A stretch of DNA of 64,000 bases from Caulobacter flavus (GCF_003722335.1 NZ_CP026100.1:3570001-3634000); one strand, 5' to 3'. Positions 10,533-19,170 are shown, counted from the stretch's first letter. Made by a program: numbers and translations. The notes: generated by a model not told the origin, from the sequence alone.

Positions 10533-10904
10533 ATGGCGGATTCTCTGACGGGAGCGGCGGTCTTGATCGTCGAGGACGAGTTTTATCTCGCCGACGATCT
10601 GGCTGCTGCGCTGACGGAGGCCGGCGCAAGGGTTCTTGGTCCCTTCGGCCGCGTCGAGGACGCCCAGCGACTGATCGAAAGCGGCCAGGTGGTGGACCTG
10701 GCCATTCTCGACATCGATCTGGTGGGGGAACGCGTCTTTCCCGTTGCGGACAGGCTGCGCGCGCTGGGGGCGCCGTTCCTGTTCGCTACCGGCTACGATC
10801 CGGAAATCATTCCGGACCGGCTGTCGGATGTTCCTCGTATGGAGAAGCCGGTCACCGCCGCGGCGGTGATGCGGCTGCTGGCGGATCTGCACCTTTCGCG
10901 GTGA
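10533..10904 (+). CDS. Stand-alone response-regulator receiver domain (1)
   Basis: The 123-residue protein is only a receiver. The acidic pair lies in VLIVEDEFYLADD, the phosphoryl-acceptor is Asp60 in LAILDIDLVG, the switch Thr is in LFATGYD and the conserved Lys is in RMEKPVT. With no output domain it must signal by protein contact or act as a phosphate sink. The wording of the motifs matches the receiver fused to the HWE kinase at the left edge, which suggests it is phosphorylated by an HWE kinase such as the one at 8429-9520. The ATG at 10533 was preferred to an upstream ATG (10488), which adds residues outside the fold. Confidence 0.9.
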   Translation: MADSLTGAAVLIVEDEFYLADDLAAALTEAGARVLGPFGRVEDAQRLIESGQVVDLAILDIDLVGERVFPVADRLRALGAPFLFATGYDPEIIPDRLSDVPRMEKPVTAAAVMRLLADLHLSR

Positions 10905-10905
10905 C

Positions 10906-10930
10906 GGAAACGAACGCTTCGGCGAACGTT
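10906..10930 (+). promoter_or_regulatory. Candidate general-stress sigma (EcfG/SigT-type) promoter
   Basis: GGAAA, 16 bases, CGTT. The alphaproteobacterial general-stress consensus is GGAAC-N16/17-CGTT, so this matches 8 of 9 positions with correct spacing. It starts two bases after the previous stop and leaves a leader of about 27 bases before the second receiver gene. Confidence 0.45.
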
Positions 10931-10963
10931 TGACCTCGAACGCCGCCCGTCATGGAGGGCTTG

Positions 10964-11365
10964 ATGCCCGAAAAGACGATCCCTCACACGCCAGACCTCT
11001 GCGGCAAACGTATTCTTGTCGTCGAGGACGACTTCTATCTGGCCAGCGATACAGGCCGGATTTTGCGTGAGGCCGGGGCCCAGGTGATCGGCCCCTTGCC
11101 GCGTTCCAGCTTGGCGCTGGACGCCTTGGCCGGCGGCGGTCTGGATGCCGCCGTCGTGGACATAAATCTGGGCGAGGGGCCCTTGTTCGATCTCGCCGAC
11201 GGTCTGAAGAGCGCCGGCGTGCCGTTCGTTTTCCTCACGGGCTACGAGCGGGTCATGATCCCGCCGCGCCTGGCGGACGTGGCGGTCATCCAGAAGCCGA
11301 CCGACAGGGCCGCCATCCTGGAAGGGGTCGCTAGTCTGTTGAGCGCCACTCCGCCAATCAAATGA
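10964..11365 (+). CDS. Stand-alone response-regulator receiver domain (2)
   Basis: The 133-residue protein is a single receiver: RILVVEDDFYLASDTGRIL at the N-terminus, acceptor Asp66 in AAVVDINLGEG, FVFLTGYE, and the Lys in VIQKPTD. It is a paralogue of the preceding receiver and of the fused receiver at the left edge (all share the FVFLTGY-type switch). GGAGG six bases upstream fixes ATG 10964. A GGAAA-N16-CGTT element directly upstream suggests its own stress-type promoter. The likely role is phosphotransfer within an HWE-kinase network; this is inferred. Confidence 0.91.
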   Translation: MPEKTIPHTPDLCGKRILVVEDDFYLASDTGRILREAGAQVIGPLPRSSLALDALAGGGLDAAVVDINLGEGPLFDLADGLKSAGVPFVFLTGYERVMIPPRLADVAVIQKPTDRAAILEGVASLLSATPPIK

Positions 11366-11426
11366 CGCAGCATCGAGCCTCCGCGTACTGGGGGCGTTGG
11401 CTCTCCTGAACCGAGGAGGGACTTCG

Positions 11427-12098
11427 ATGCGCGTGACGGCTTTGATCCTGGCGACAACCTGCCTGCTGGCGGCCTGCAACAAGGCTCCGGACGAGCAACG
11501 CGCCGAGGGACAGAAGAACGAACCGGCCAACATCGCCCAGGACGTCGCCGGGGCGGCGACCGGTGTCGCCACCGGCGCGACCGGAGCCCTGAATGCGGAC
11601 GCCTTCGTCCGCGACGCCGCGATCGGCGGCATGTACGAGATCGCGTCTTCCAAGCTGGCGCTGGACAAGGCGGCCAGCCCGGATGTGAAGGCCTCGGCGA
11701 GGATGATCATCGCGGACCACGAAGCCGCCGACGCCAAGCTCAAGGCCCTGGTCGCCGCCGGCAAGGCGCCTGGGCCGCTGCCCACGGCCCTGGACGAGCG
11801 CCGCAAGGGCATGCTCGACAACCTGCACGGCGCTTCGGCCAAGGATTTCGATGACCGCTATCTCGACCAGCAGACCATGGCCCACCACGAGGCCCTGCTG
11901 GCGTTCAACGGCTACGCCAAGACCGGCGACAACGCCGATCTGAAGGCTTTCGCCGCCGAGACCGCGCCCAAGCTGGAGAAGCACGCCCAGATGGTCACGA
12001 AGCTCGACCGCTCCACCAACGCCGACGACGAGGCCGGCTCCGGCGAGGCGGCCAAGCCCAATGCGGTCGGCAAGGCGGCGGACGACATGCGCCACTAG
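11427..12098 (+). CDS. DUF4142 ferritin-like lipoprotein
   Basis: The 223-residue protein starts with a lipoprotein signal (MRVTALILATTCLLAACN, lipobox LLAAC, Cys17). The rest is a helical DUF4142 domain with the AFVRDAAIGGMYEIASSKLAL opening, the ADHEAADAKLKAL helix and the QTMAHHEALLAF helix, whose His residues are typical of this ferritin-like fold. It would sit in the periplasm anchored to a membrane. The family is common in stress and stationary-phase loci, but no biochemical role is established. GAGGAGGG upstream fixes the start. The next gene starts three bases after its stop, so the two are co-transcribed. Confidence 0.92.
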   Translation: MRVTALILATTCLLAACNKAPDEQRAEGQKNEPANIAQDVAGAATGVATGATGALNADAFVRDAAIGGMYEIASSKLALDKAASPDVKASARMIIADHEAADAKLKALVAAGKAPGPLPTALDERRKGMLDNLHGASAKDFDDRYLDQQTMAHHEALLAFNGYAKTGDNADLKAFAAETAPKLEKHAQMVTKLDRSTNADDEAGSGEAAKPNAVGKAADDMRH

Positions 12099-12101
12099 GC
12101 C

Positions 12102-14165
12102 ATGCCCGCGCCCGCCAGCCCGCCGTCCGCGAAAGGGCCGTTGGGAAACGACCTTCCAGCCTATCTCTCCAATGGTCTGATTGGCCTGCGTCTTCGCGAG
12201 ACCGTCGTGCACAGCGGCATGGCGCTGGTCTCGGGCTTCACCGGCGTCCATCCCGAGCGCGGGATAGAAGCCATCGCCCAGGCGCCGTTTCCGTTCGGCC
12301 TCGACCTGGCCGTCGACGGCGTCTGGGCCAGCGATGCGCCCCACGCCGTCGAGCCGATCGACCAAGCCCACGACTTCGCGACCGGCGAGCTCGTCACCCG
12401 CGCGCTCCTCCGTCTTGGCGACAGGGTGCTCTCCTTGCGGGTCAGCGCCTTCTGCAGCCGATCCCAGCCGACGATCGTGGTCCAGGAATTGGTCGTCGAA
12501 GCTGATGGACCCTGCCGCCTGGAGTGGCGCAGCTTCGTCGACGTGAGAGGTCTGCGTGGTCGCCTGGCCGACCTGCGCCTGGACACGCCGGGCGAGGCCA
12601 AGACCGTTGGCGATGGCGCGTTGTGCTGGGAAGGCGGCGGCGGTTCTGGCCGTTGCGGCGTCGCCTTCGCGTCCTTCGCGCCGGAAGGAAGCGAAAGGAG
12701 CCTGGCCTTGTCGCATCCGCTGGCCCCGGCGGTGGTCAGCCACGCCATGCCGTTGGTCGGCGAAAAACCCGTCCGGCTGCTGCAGATCGTCAGCCTCGTG
12801 CCCGGCGTGTTGCATCAACAGCCCGACTATGAGGCCGTCCGGCTGCTGGCCCGTGCGCTTGAGACGGGCTTTGATCGCCTGCGCCAGGACAACCGCGCGT
12901 GCTGGAAAGATTTGTGGCTCGGACGCATCCGGCTCGTCGGCGCCGAGCCCCGCTGGCAGGCTCTGGCCGACGCGGCCTTCTACTATCTGAACGCCTCGGT
13001 GCATGGCGCCTCGCCGTGCTCGACGTCGATCTTCGGCTTGGCCAGCTGGCACGACTATCACTACTACTATGGCCACGTGATGTGGGACATCGACGCCTTC
13101 GCGATCGAGCCCCTCTCGCTGCTGCAGCCCCAGGCGGCCCGCGCGCTGCTCGACTTTCGCAGCCGGGGCCTGGTGGCCGCCCGCAACAACGCCAAGCTGA
13201 TGGGGCGCGAGGGCCTGCAGTTCCCGTGGGAGGCCGCGCCGCTCACCTACGAGGAAGCCGCGCCCGGTGGCGGCACGGGCGCCTGGCGCGAAGATCACGT
13301 CACGCTCCATGTCGCGCGCGCCTTCGCACAATACGCCGCTGCGACCGCAGACGCCCGTTTCGCCGATGAGGATGCCTGGCCTGTGCTCGCGGGCGTCGCC
13401 GACTGGATTGTCAGCCGCGTGACCTTGCGCGACGAGGGCTACGCCTTCCTGCACCACGGCGGCCCGGCCGAGCGGGCCGAAGCGGTCGACAATGACGCCC
13501 TGACGATCATGGCCGCCAAGGTGGTGCTCGGCCAGGCCCAGGCCGCCGCTGCGGCCCGCGGCCTGCGCCCGCCGGAGATCTGGGGCCGTGTCGCCGAGGG
13601 TCTGGCGCCCCCCATGCGCTCGGACGGCGCGATCGCCGCCCACGATGGCTTTGTGGTCACAGAGGAGAAGGGGGCCACGCCCTCGCCGCTGCTGGGCCTC
13701 TATCCCTATGGCTATCGGGTCGATCCGGACACCGAGCGCAAAACCCTGGCCTTCTATCTTGGCCGATGGGAGGACTATGTCGGCTCACCGATGCTGTCGG
13801 CGCTCTATGGCGCCTGGGCGGCTATGGCGGGCGACCGGCGGCTGGCCCTGAGGCTGCTGGACGAGGGTTATGGCCGCTATGTCGTCGGCCGTTTCCAGCA
13901 GACCCTGGAGTACCGCCTCGACAGGATGCCGGACGGCGCCCCTGCTGGTCCGTTCTTCGCCAACATCGCCGGCTTCCTCTCCAGCTTGCTGTTCGGGTTC
14001 ACGGGCCTGCGGATCGGGCGAGGCGAGCCGAAGAGCTGGTCCAGCCGACCTGCGTTCCTGCCTGCCGGCTGGCAGGCGATCGAGGTTGACCGCCTGTGGA
14101 TCGGGGGTAGGGCGATGCGTCTGCGCGCCCGGCACGGCGAGCCGGCGATCCTCGACGACGCCTGA
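12102..14165 (+). CDS. Glycoside hydrolase family 65 protein (hydrolase or phosphorylase)
   Basis: The 687-residue protein has the GH65 layout: an N-terminal beta-sandwich (about 1-250) and an (alpha/alpha)6 barrel (about 290-620). Recognisable barrel motifs are YYLNASVHGASPCSTSIFGL, HYYYGHVMWDIDAF (the substrate-binding WD of GH65) and REDHVTLHVARAF, where the acidic residue occupies the general-acid region. The family splits alpha-glucosides such as trehalose or kojibiose with phosphate or water. The C-terminal half resembles the PGGHG-type hydrolase subgroup more than classical maltose phosphorylase, so hydrolysis is possible. No signal peptide is seen; it is cytosolic. It directly follows the DUF4142 gene; a trehalose-linked stress role is a guess. 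Confidence 0.85.
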   Translation: MPAPASPPSAKGPLGNDLPAYLSNGLIGLRLRETVVHSGMALVSGFTGVHPERGIEAIAQAPFPFGLDLAVDGVWASDAPHAVEPIDQAHDFATGELVTRALLRLGDRVLSLRVSAFCSRSQPTIVVQELVVEADGPCRLEWRSFVDVRGLRGRLADLRLDTPGEAKTVGDGALCWEGGGGSGRCGVAFASFAPEGSERSLALSHPLAPAVVSHAMPLVGEKPVRLLQIVSLVPGVLHQQPDYEAVRLLARALETGFDRLRQDNRACWKDLWLGRIRLVGAEPRWQALADAAFYYLNASVHGASPCSTSIFGLASWHDYHYYYGHVMWDIDAFAIEPLSLLQPQAARALLDFRSRGLVAARNNAKLMGREGLQFPWEAAPLTYEEAAPGGGTGAWREDHVTLHVARAFAQYAAATADARFADEDAWPVLAGVADWIVSRVTLRDEGYAFLHHGGPAERAEAVDNDALTIMAAKVVLGQAQAAAAARGLRPPEIWGRVAEGLAPPMRSDGAIAAHDGFVVTEEKGATPSPLLGLYPYGYRVDPDTERKTLAFYLGRWEDYVGSPMLSALYGAWAAMAGDRRLALRLLDEGYGRYVVGRFQQTLEYRLDRMPDGAPAGPFFANIAGFLSSLLFGFTGLRIGRGEPKSWSSRPAFLPAGWQAIEVDRLWIGGRAMRLRARHGEPAILDDA

Positions 14166-14194
14166 ACCTGCACCTTTGCTCGGGAGCTCTTACG

Positions 14195-14611
14195 ATGAAG
14201 CGCTACGCCTACGGCTGGCTGACCGCCGCCTTCTTCCTGATCTCGATCGCCGGCCACTGGGCCTTCGGCTGGTACGCCTTCGTGGACGAGCAGCAGGGCC
14301 TCCACCAGCCCGTGGCGGTGTCCGCCTACCTGGTGGAGATGGGACGCGACACCTTCGAGAACTGGCAGTCGGAGTTCCTGCAACTGATCTGGCAGGTCGT
14401 GGGCCTGGCCTACTTCCTCTATGTCGGTTCGCCCGCTTCCAAGGAGAACGACGACCGCACCGAAGCCAAGCTTGACGCCCTGATCCGTCTCCAGGCCGGC
14501 GAGAAGGCCGAAGCGATCCTGGCCGACATCGACCGTCGCTTTCTTCGTACCCATGGCCACCCCAAACCCCATGGCCATGGGGCGGAAAGGGTGGTCGCAG
14601 GCCGCGAGTGA
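14195..14611 (+). CDS. DUF6766-type small membrane protein
   Basis: The 138-residue protein has two hydrophobic segments (about 7-27, AAFFLISIAGHWAFGWYAF, and about 63-80, IWQVVGLAYFLYVG) separated by a conserved loop with EMGRDTFENWQSEF. A charged tail follows (DDRTEAKLDALIRLQAGEKAEAI) and ends His-rich (THGHPKPHGHG). This pattern matches the DUF6766 family of small inner-membrane proteins of unknown function that occur beside stress genes. GGGAG precedes the ATG. It lies 29 bases after the GH65 gene and is convergent with the DUF72 gene. Confidence 0.8.
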   Translation: MKRYAYGWLTAAFFLISIAGHWAFGWYAFVDEQQGLHQPVAVSAYLVEMGRDTFENWQSEFLQLIWQVVGLAYFLYVGSPASKENDDRTEAKLDALIRLQAGEKAEAILADIDRRFLRTHGHPKPHGHGAERVVAGRE

Positions 14612-14636
14612 GGTGCGGCCAAGGGGCGGGCCTTGG

Positions 14637-15365
14637 TCAAACGGAGATCTTCTGGATGAGCAGCCGGGCGTCCTGCGGCGCGGCGCTCTTGATGTCGTTG
14701 TCGAAGTAGCTGAACACGTCGACCCCGTCCTTTTGTCGCGCCTCGATCCACTTGGCCCAGTCTTCGAGGCCCTCAGGTGCGTAGCGGCCATGGTATCGCC
14801 CGCCCGGGCCGTGGCCGCGCACATAGGCGAAGTCGGCGGTGACATCCCAAGGCGACGGCGCGTCGTGGTGGTCGGAAACGCAGAACGCCGCGTTGTTGTC
14901 GCGCAGAATGTCGAGAACGGCTGCGTCGTACCAGCTGTCGTGGCGGAACTCGACGGTGACCTTCTCGCCCCGTGGGATCCACGACAGAAAACGCTTCAGG
15001 CGCTCGTCGTCGCGGCGGAGCATCGACGGTAGCTGCACGAGCGCGGGCCCGCGCTTCTCGCCCAGCGGCGCCATTCGGCCGAAGACCAGGTCGATGCTAT
15101 CCCGGCAGTCCTTGAGCTTCTTGTTGTGCGTGATGTAGCGCGACACCTTCCAGGCGAACAGGAAGCCGTCGGGAACCTGATCGGCCCAGCCATTCACGGC
15201 CTTTTCCGACGGCAGGCGGTAGAAGCTTGCGTTGATCTCGGTCGTGTCGAAGACCGAGGCGTAGTAGGCGAGCCGATCCTTCTGCCTGACGGTCTCGGGA
15301 TAGAACGGCCCACGCCAGTCGTCGTAGGCCCAGCCCGAGCAGCCGATGCGGGCGATCGCTTCCAT
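14637..15365 (-). CDS. DUF72 family protein
   Basis: The 242-residue protein has the DUF72 TIM-barrel signature: IGCSGWAYDDWRGPFYP at the N-terminus, YYASVFDTTEINASFYRLP, KVSRYITHNKKL, VEFRHDSWYD and the C-terminal DVFSYFDNDIKSAAP. The family is structurally a TIM barrel with a metal-site-like pocket, but its reaction is not established. GGAGA five bases upstream sets ATG 15365; an upstream in-frame start at 15470 lacks support. It is convergent with the DUF6766 gene. Proteins of this family are frequent beside osmotic and oxidative stress genes, which suits the neighbourhood. Confidence 0.92.
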   Translation of the reverse strand: MEAIARIGCSGWAYDDWRGPFYPETVRQKDRLAYYASVFDTTEINASFYRLPSEKAVNGWADQVPDGFLFAWKVSRYITHNKKLKDCRDSIDLVFGRMAPLGEKRGPALVQLPSMLRRDDERLKRFLSWIPRGEKVTVEFRHDSWYDAAVLDILRDNNAAFCVSDHHDAPSPWDVTADFAYVRGHGPGGRYHGRYAPEGLEDWAKWIEARQKDGVDVFSYFDNDIKSAAPQDARLLIQKISV

Positions 15366-15692
15366 CGCGTTCTCCTGATCAGCCCAGCACCGGGCTTGAT
15401 GCATTGGGCGCTTCCCGAACTGTTGGCGCCCTGACCTCAGAACGCATGCCGCGTCGAAGAGAGCGCGCATTTCATCATTTGCCTGCGGACCTGCATTTGC
15501 TCCTGTCGCATGTCGCGGCGGTATCGATCCGCGGTCCGAGGCTCCGCCGACGGCTTGACGTCATGCAACATGAAGGTCGATCAGCTGGGCGAAATCTCGT
15601 ATGGCTTGCGCGACCTTCGACGCTGGCCCTGTCACCTGCGTCGCCTCGCATCGATCGGCGGCGCCTGATCGAAAGCCCCAAGCCCAATAGAA
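15366..15692. other. Intergenic region between divergent DUF72 and dusA genes
   Basis: The 327 bases contain no convincing ORF, RNA gene or repeat. I looked for GGAAC-N16/17-CGTT and for housekeeping-type promoters on both strands and found none with confidence. Both promoters of the divergent genes must lie here. Confidence 0.6.
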
Positions 15693-16724
15693 ATGCAGCA
15701 ATTCCAGCCTCATAGATTCTCCGTTGCGCCGATGATGGATTGGAGTGACCGCCATTGCCGGTCGCTGCATCGCGTGCTGTCGTCGCGGGCGCTGCTCTAT
15801 TCGGAGATGGTGACCACCGGCGCGGTGCTGCACGGCGATCGCGAGCGGCTGCTGGGCTATGGCCAGGAGCAGCATCCGGTGGCGCTGCAACTGGGCGGTT
15901 CGGAGCCGGCCGACCTGGCCGCCGCCGCGCGCATCGGCGAGGACTACGGCTACGACGAGATCAATCTGAACGTCGGCTGCCCGTCGGACCGCGTGCAGAG
16001 CGGACGCTTCGGCGCCTGCCTGATGCGCGAGCCCGACCTGGTGGCCGAGTGCATGGCGGCCATGGCCGCCGCCGTGAAGGTTCCGGTGACGGTCAAGTGC
16101 CGCATCGGCGTCGACGACCAGGACCCTGAAGAGGCCCTGTTCACGCTGGTCGACAAGTGCGTTTCGGCCGGCGTCTCGACCTTCGTCGTCCACGCCCGCA
16201 AGGCCTGGCTGCAGGGCCTGTCGCCCAAGGAGAACCGCGACGTCCCGCCGCTCGACTATCCCTTGGTCTACCGGCTCAAGCGCGAGCGCCCGGAGCTGAC
16301 CATCTCGATCAACGGCGGCGTGCCGGGCGTCGACGCGGTGATCGAGCATCTTCGGCACGTCGACGGCGTGATGCTGGGACGGGCGGCCTATCACGAGGCG
16401 GGCCTGCTGGGCGCGGTCGACCGGCGGGTGTTCGGTCTCGAGGTTGCCGACATCACGCCGTTCGAGGTCGTCGAGCGCTACCGGCCCTATATCGAGCGCA
16501 GCCTGGCCGAGGGCTGGCGCCTGGCGGGGATCACCCGCCACATGCTGGGCCTGTTCCACGGCCTGCCGGGCGCCCGCGCCTGGCGCCGCATCCTCACGGT
16601 CGAGGGCGTGGGCGAGGGGGCAGGGATCGAGGTCGTCGACAAGGCCCTGGAAGCCGTCCGCCGCGCCGTCGACGAGCGCGAGACCCGTGGCGTCCAGAGC
16701 ACAGTCGAGACCGCCTCAGGCTGA
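15693..16724 (+). CDS. dusA: tRNA-dihydrouridine(20/20a) synthase DusA
   Basis: The 343-residue flavoprotein reduces uridine to dihydrouridine in the D-loop of tRNAs. Diagnostic parts are the opening FSVAPMMDWSDRHCR, the FMN-barrel motif ALQLGGSEPADLA, the catalytic Cys96 in INLNVGCPSDRVQSGRFG, HARKAWLQGLSPKENR (the DusA-specific loop) and SINGGVPGVDAVIEHL. The C-terminal helical tRNA-binding domain (MLGLFHGLPGARAWRRIL) is complete. The ribosome binding site is weak. The next gene starts 67 bases downstream. Confidence 0.97.
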   Translation: MQQFQPHRFSVAPMMDWSDRHCRSLHRVLSSRALLYSEMVTTGAVLHGDRERLLGYGQEQHPVALQLGGSEPADLAAAARIGEDYGYDEINLNVGCPSDRVQSGRFGACLMREPDLVAECMAAMAAAVKVPVTVKCRIGVDDQDPEEALFTLVDKCVSAGVSTFVVHARKAWLQGLSPKENRDVPPLDYPLVYRLKRERPELTISINGGVPGVDAVIEHLRHVDGVMLGRAAYHEAGLLGAVDRRVFGLEVADITPFEVVERYRPYIERSLAEGWRLAGITRHMLGLFHGLPGARAWRRILTVEGVGEGAGIEVVDKALEAVRRAVDERETRGVQSTVETASG

Positions 16725-16791
16725 GCCTTAGGAACTCTTGCGGCGTCTTGCGGGTTTGCCGCCCGAACAAGACTTCAAGGGATTTCCGAAA

Positions 16792-17463
16792 ATGAAGATG
16801 CGGATTTTCGCGGCGACGGCGGGCGCGGCCCTGCTCGCGGCCGCCGGCGCCCACGCCCAGGACGGCGGCAATTTCGCGGTCGGCGCCAATGTCGGCACGC
16901 CGGGCCTGGGCGTGGAAGCGCAGTTTCGCCTGAACGACAGCCTGGTTGTCCGCGGCGGCGGCGACTGGCTCGACTTCGACCACGACGAGACCTACGGCGA
17001 CGTCGCCTACACCGGCAAGGTCAAGTCCAAGACCGCCGGGGTGTTCCTCGACTGGCACCCGATGCAGGGCGGCTTCTTCGTCTCCGGCGGCAGCTATTTC
17101 GGCAAGCGCAAGCTGAACCTGGCCGGCACGCCCACCCGTGACACCGAGATCGGCGGCGTCACCTTCACGCCCGCCCAGATCGGCACCATCACCGGCGACG
17201 TCGAGCTGTCGGACGCCCAGCCGTTCGTCGGCCTGGGCTGGGACAACACCTTCACCCGCGACGGCGCCTGGGGCTTCCGGGCCATGGCCGGCGTGTCGTT
17301 CAGCGACAGCCCCAAGGTCGACCTGACCGCCTCGGGCGGCACCCTGTCCAACGACCCGACCTTCCAGCAGCGCCTGCGCGAGGAAGAGGCCGAGGTCCGC
17401 GACGACGCCAAGGACTTCAAGTACTTCCCGGTGGCGCAGGTCGGCGTGACCTACCGGTTCTAG
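16792..17463 (+). CDS. Outer-membrane beta-barrel protein
   Basis: The 223-residue protein has a clear signal peptide (MKMRIFAATAGAALLAAAGAHA, cut before QDGG). Alternating strands then follow and it ends in GVTYRF, with a terminal aromatic residue as used by outer-membrane assembly. Strand-like segments include FAVGANVGTPGLGVEAQF and GVFLDWHPMQGGFFVSGG. It resembles the small OmpW/porin-like barrels often annotated only as outer membrane protein; the transported substrate is unknown. AAGGG precedes the ATG. Its TAG stop shares CTAG with the stop of the convergent ybaK gene. Confidence 0.82.
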   Translation: MKMRIFAATAGAALLAAAGAHAQDGGNFAVGANVGTPGLGVEAQFRLNDSLVVRGGGDWLDFDHDETYGDVAYTGKVKSKTAGVFLDWHPMQGGFFVSGGSYFGKRKLNLAGTPTRDTEIGGVTFTPAQIGTITGDVELSDAQPFVGLGWDNTFTRDGAWGFRAMAGVSFSDSPKVDLTASGGTLSNDPTFQQRLREEEAEVRDDAKDFKYFPVAQVGVTYRF

Positions 17464-17933
17464 GCCACCAGCGCGGCCCGGATCGCGCCCGCCGCCGCCT
17501 GCGCGTCGGCCGGGGCCAGCAGCACCTGCAGGCCCCGCTGGCCGCCGTTGATGTAGACGCGGTCGAGCGCGAAGGCCTCGTCCTCGATGGCGGTGGGCAC
17601 CTTCCTGCGCTGGCCGAAGGGGCTGACGCCGCCCACCTTGAAGCCGGTCAGGCGCTCGGCGTCGGCCGGCTTCATCATGGCCGCCGCCTTGCCGCCGAAG
17701 GCGGCCGCCAGCTTCTTCATGCTGACCTCGCGGTCGGACGGCACGATCACGCAGACCGGCTTGCCGTCGACCTGGGCCATCAGGGTCTTGAGCACCTGGC
17801 CGGGATCCACGCCCAGGGCCTGCGCCGCCTGCAGGCCCACGCGCTCGGCGTTCGGGTCGTAGTCGTAGGTCGCCACCTCGAAGGCCGCGCCGGCCTTGGT
17901 GAGCGCCAGGGTGGCGGGCGTGCTCTTGGACAT
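17460..17933 (-). CDS. ybaK: Cys-tRNA(Pro)/aminoacyl-tRNA deacylase YbaK
   Basis: The 157-residue protein is a YbaK/EbsC-type editing domain that clears mis-charged Cys-tRNA(Pro). Family marks are VGLQAAQALGVDPGQVLKTLM, the VIVPSDREVSMKKLA strand-helix, and the conserved KVGGVSPFGQRRK loop with the key Lys. AAGGAAG precedes the ATG at 17933; longer upstream starts run antisense into the aminotransferase leader. It is convergent with the barrel-protein gene and divergent from the aminotransferase. Confidence 0.95.
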   Translation of the reverse strand: MSKSTPATLALTKAGAAFEVATYDYDPNAERVGLQAAQALGVDPGQVLKTLMAQVDGKPVCVIVPSDREVSMKKLAAAFGGKAAAMMKPADAERLTGFKVGGVSPFGQRRKVPTAIEDEAFALDRVYINGGQRGLQVLLAPADAQAAAGAIRAALVA

Positions 17934-18024
17934 GGAGGCTTCCTTCGACTGCGCGCCGGTTGATGGCGCAAAGCCCAGAACAGGTCTAGCAGTCGGGCCG
18001 AGTTTTCCGACGGACCGCCACAAG

Positions 18025-19170
18025 ATGACCCGCGCCGAGATCGAACCCTTCCACGCCATCGGCATCAGCCGCCTGGCGCACCAGCTGAACGGGGAGGGGG
18101 CGCAGGTCATCCACATGGAGTTCGGCCAGCCCTCGACCGGCGCGCCCGCGCCCGCCATCGCCCGCGCCCACCAGGTGCTCGACGCCGACGGCATGGGCTA
18201 CTGGGAGAGCCCGGCGCTGAAGGCCCGCATCGCCCGCCACTACCACGAGACCTACGGCGTCGCCGTCGAGGCCGAGCAGGTGATCCTGACCTGCGGCGCC
18301 TCGCCGGCCCTGGTGCTGGCCCTGTCGAGCGCCTTCACGCCCGGCGACCGCGTCGCCCTGGCCCGGCCCGGCTACGTCGCCTACCGCAACAGCCTCAAGG
18401 CCCTGCACCTGACGCCGGTGGAGATCGCCTGCGGGTCTGAGAGCCGCTACCAGCTGACCGCCCAGGCCCTGGCCGCGCTGGATCCTGCCCCGGCCGGCGT
18501 GATCATCGCCAGCCCAGCCAATCCCACCGGCACCATCATTCCGCCGGAGGAGCTGGCGGCCATCGCCCGCGTCTGCCGCGAGCGGAACATCCGCATCGTC
18601 TCCGACGAGATCTATCACGGCCTGTCCTATGTCGGCCCCACGCACTCGATGCTGGAGTTCGAGCCGACGGCGCTGATCGTCAACAGCTTCTCCAAGTACT
18701 TCAGCATGGTCGGCTGGCGCCTGGGCTGGCTGGTCGCGCCCGCCGATCTCACGGCCCGCGCCCGGGCCTTCGTCGGCAACCTGTTCCTGACCGCCCCGTC
18801 GCTCAGCCAGCACGCGGGCCTGGCCGCCATGGACGCGCGCGACGAGCTCGAGGGCCATGTCGCCGTCTACCGCGCCAACCGCCAGCTGCTGCTCGACGCC
18901 CTGCCGTCGCTGGGCCTGACCGCCATCGCCCCGCCCGACGGCGCCTTCTACATCTGGGCCGACATCGGCCACCTGACGAACGACAGCCTGGCCTTCTGCG
19001 AGCGGCTGCTGCGCGACACCGGCGTGGCCACCGCGCCGGGCCTCGACTTTGACCCGGTCGAGGGCCGCCGCTTCATCCGCTTCAGTTTCGCGGTCTCGAC
19101 GCAAGAGGTGCGCGAAGCGCTCCGGCGCATTCAACCGTGGTTTGCAGCCCAGGCGCAAAATTCCAGATAA
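18025..19170 (+). CDS. Pyridoxal-phosphate aminotransferase, class I/II
   Basis: The 381-residue fold-type-I aminotransferase has the PLP-binding Asn166 (SPANPTGT), Asp194 and Tyr197 (SDEIYHGL), the Schiff-base Lys224 (NSFSKYFSMVGWRLGW) and the carboxylate-binding Arg near the C-terminus (RRFIRFSFA). It would move an amino group between an amino acid and a 2-oxo acid. Closest in pattern are aspartate/alanine-type enzymes of subgroup I-gamma; the specificity is not readable. ATG 18025 is the start consistent with the family (EIEPFHAIGISRLAHQL). The gene stands alone. Confidence 0.93.
   Translation: MTRAEIEPFHAIGISRLAHQLNGEGAQVIHMEFGQPSTGAPAPAIARAHQVLDADGMGYWESPALKARIARHYHETYGVAVEAEQVILTCGASPALVLALSSAFTPGDRVALARPGYVAYRNSLKALHLTPVEIACGSESRYQLTAQALAALDPAPAGVIIASPANPTGTIIPPEELAAIARVCRERNIRIVSDEIYHGLSYVGPTHSMLEFEPTALIVNSFSKYFSMVGWRLGWLVAPADLTARARAFVGNLFLTAPSLSQHAGLAAMDARDELEGHVAVYRANRQLLLDALPSLGLTAIAPPDGAFYIWADIGHLTNDSLAFCERLLRDTGVATAPGLDFDPVEGRRFIRFSFAVSTQEVREALRRIQPWFAAQAQNSR

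Noticed and set aside
11358..13643. Long reverse-strand open frame (761 codons) opposite the DUF4142 and GH65 genes
   Set aside because: It is antisense to two well-supported genes. It contains no recognisable domain, is dominated by Arg, Gly and Ala as expected for a GC-rich shadow frame, and has no ribosome binding site.
15475..15687. 70-codon reverse frame upstream of dusA
   Set aside because: Arg/Ser-rich with no motif, no ribosome binding site and no conserved feature.
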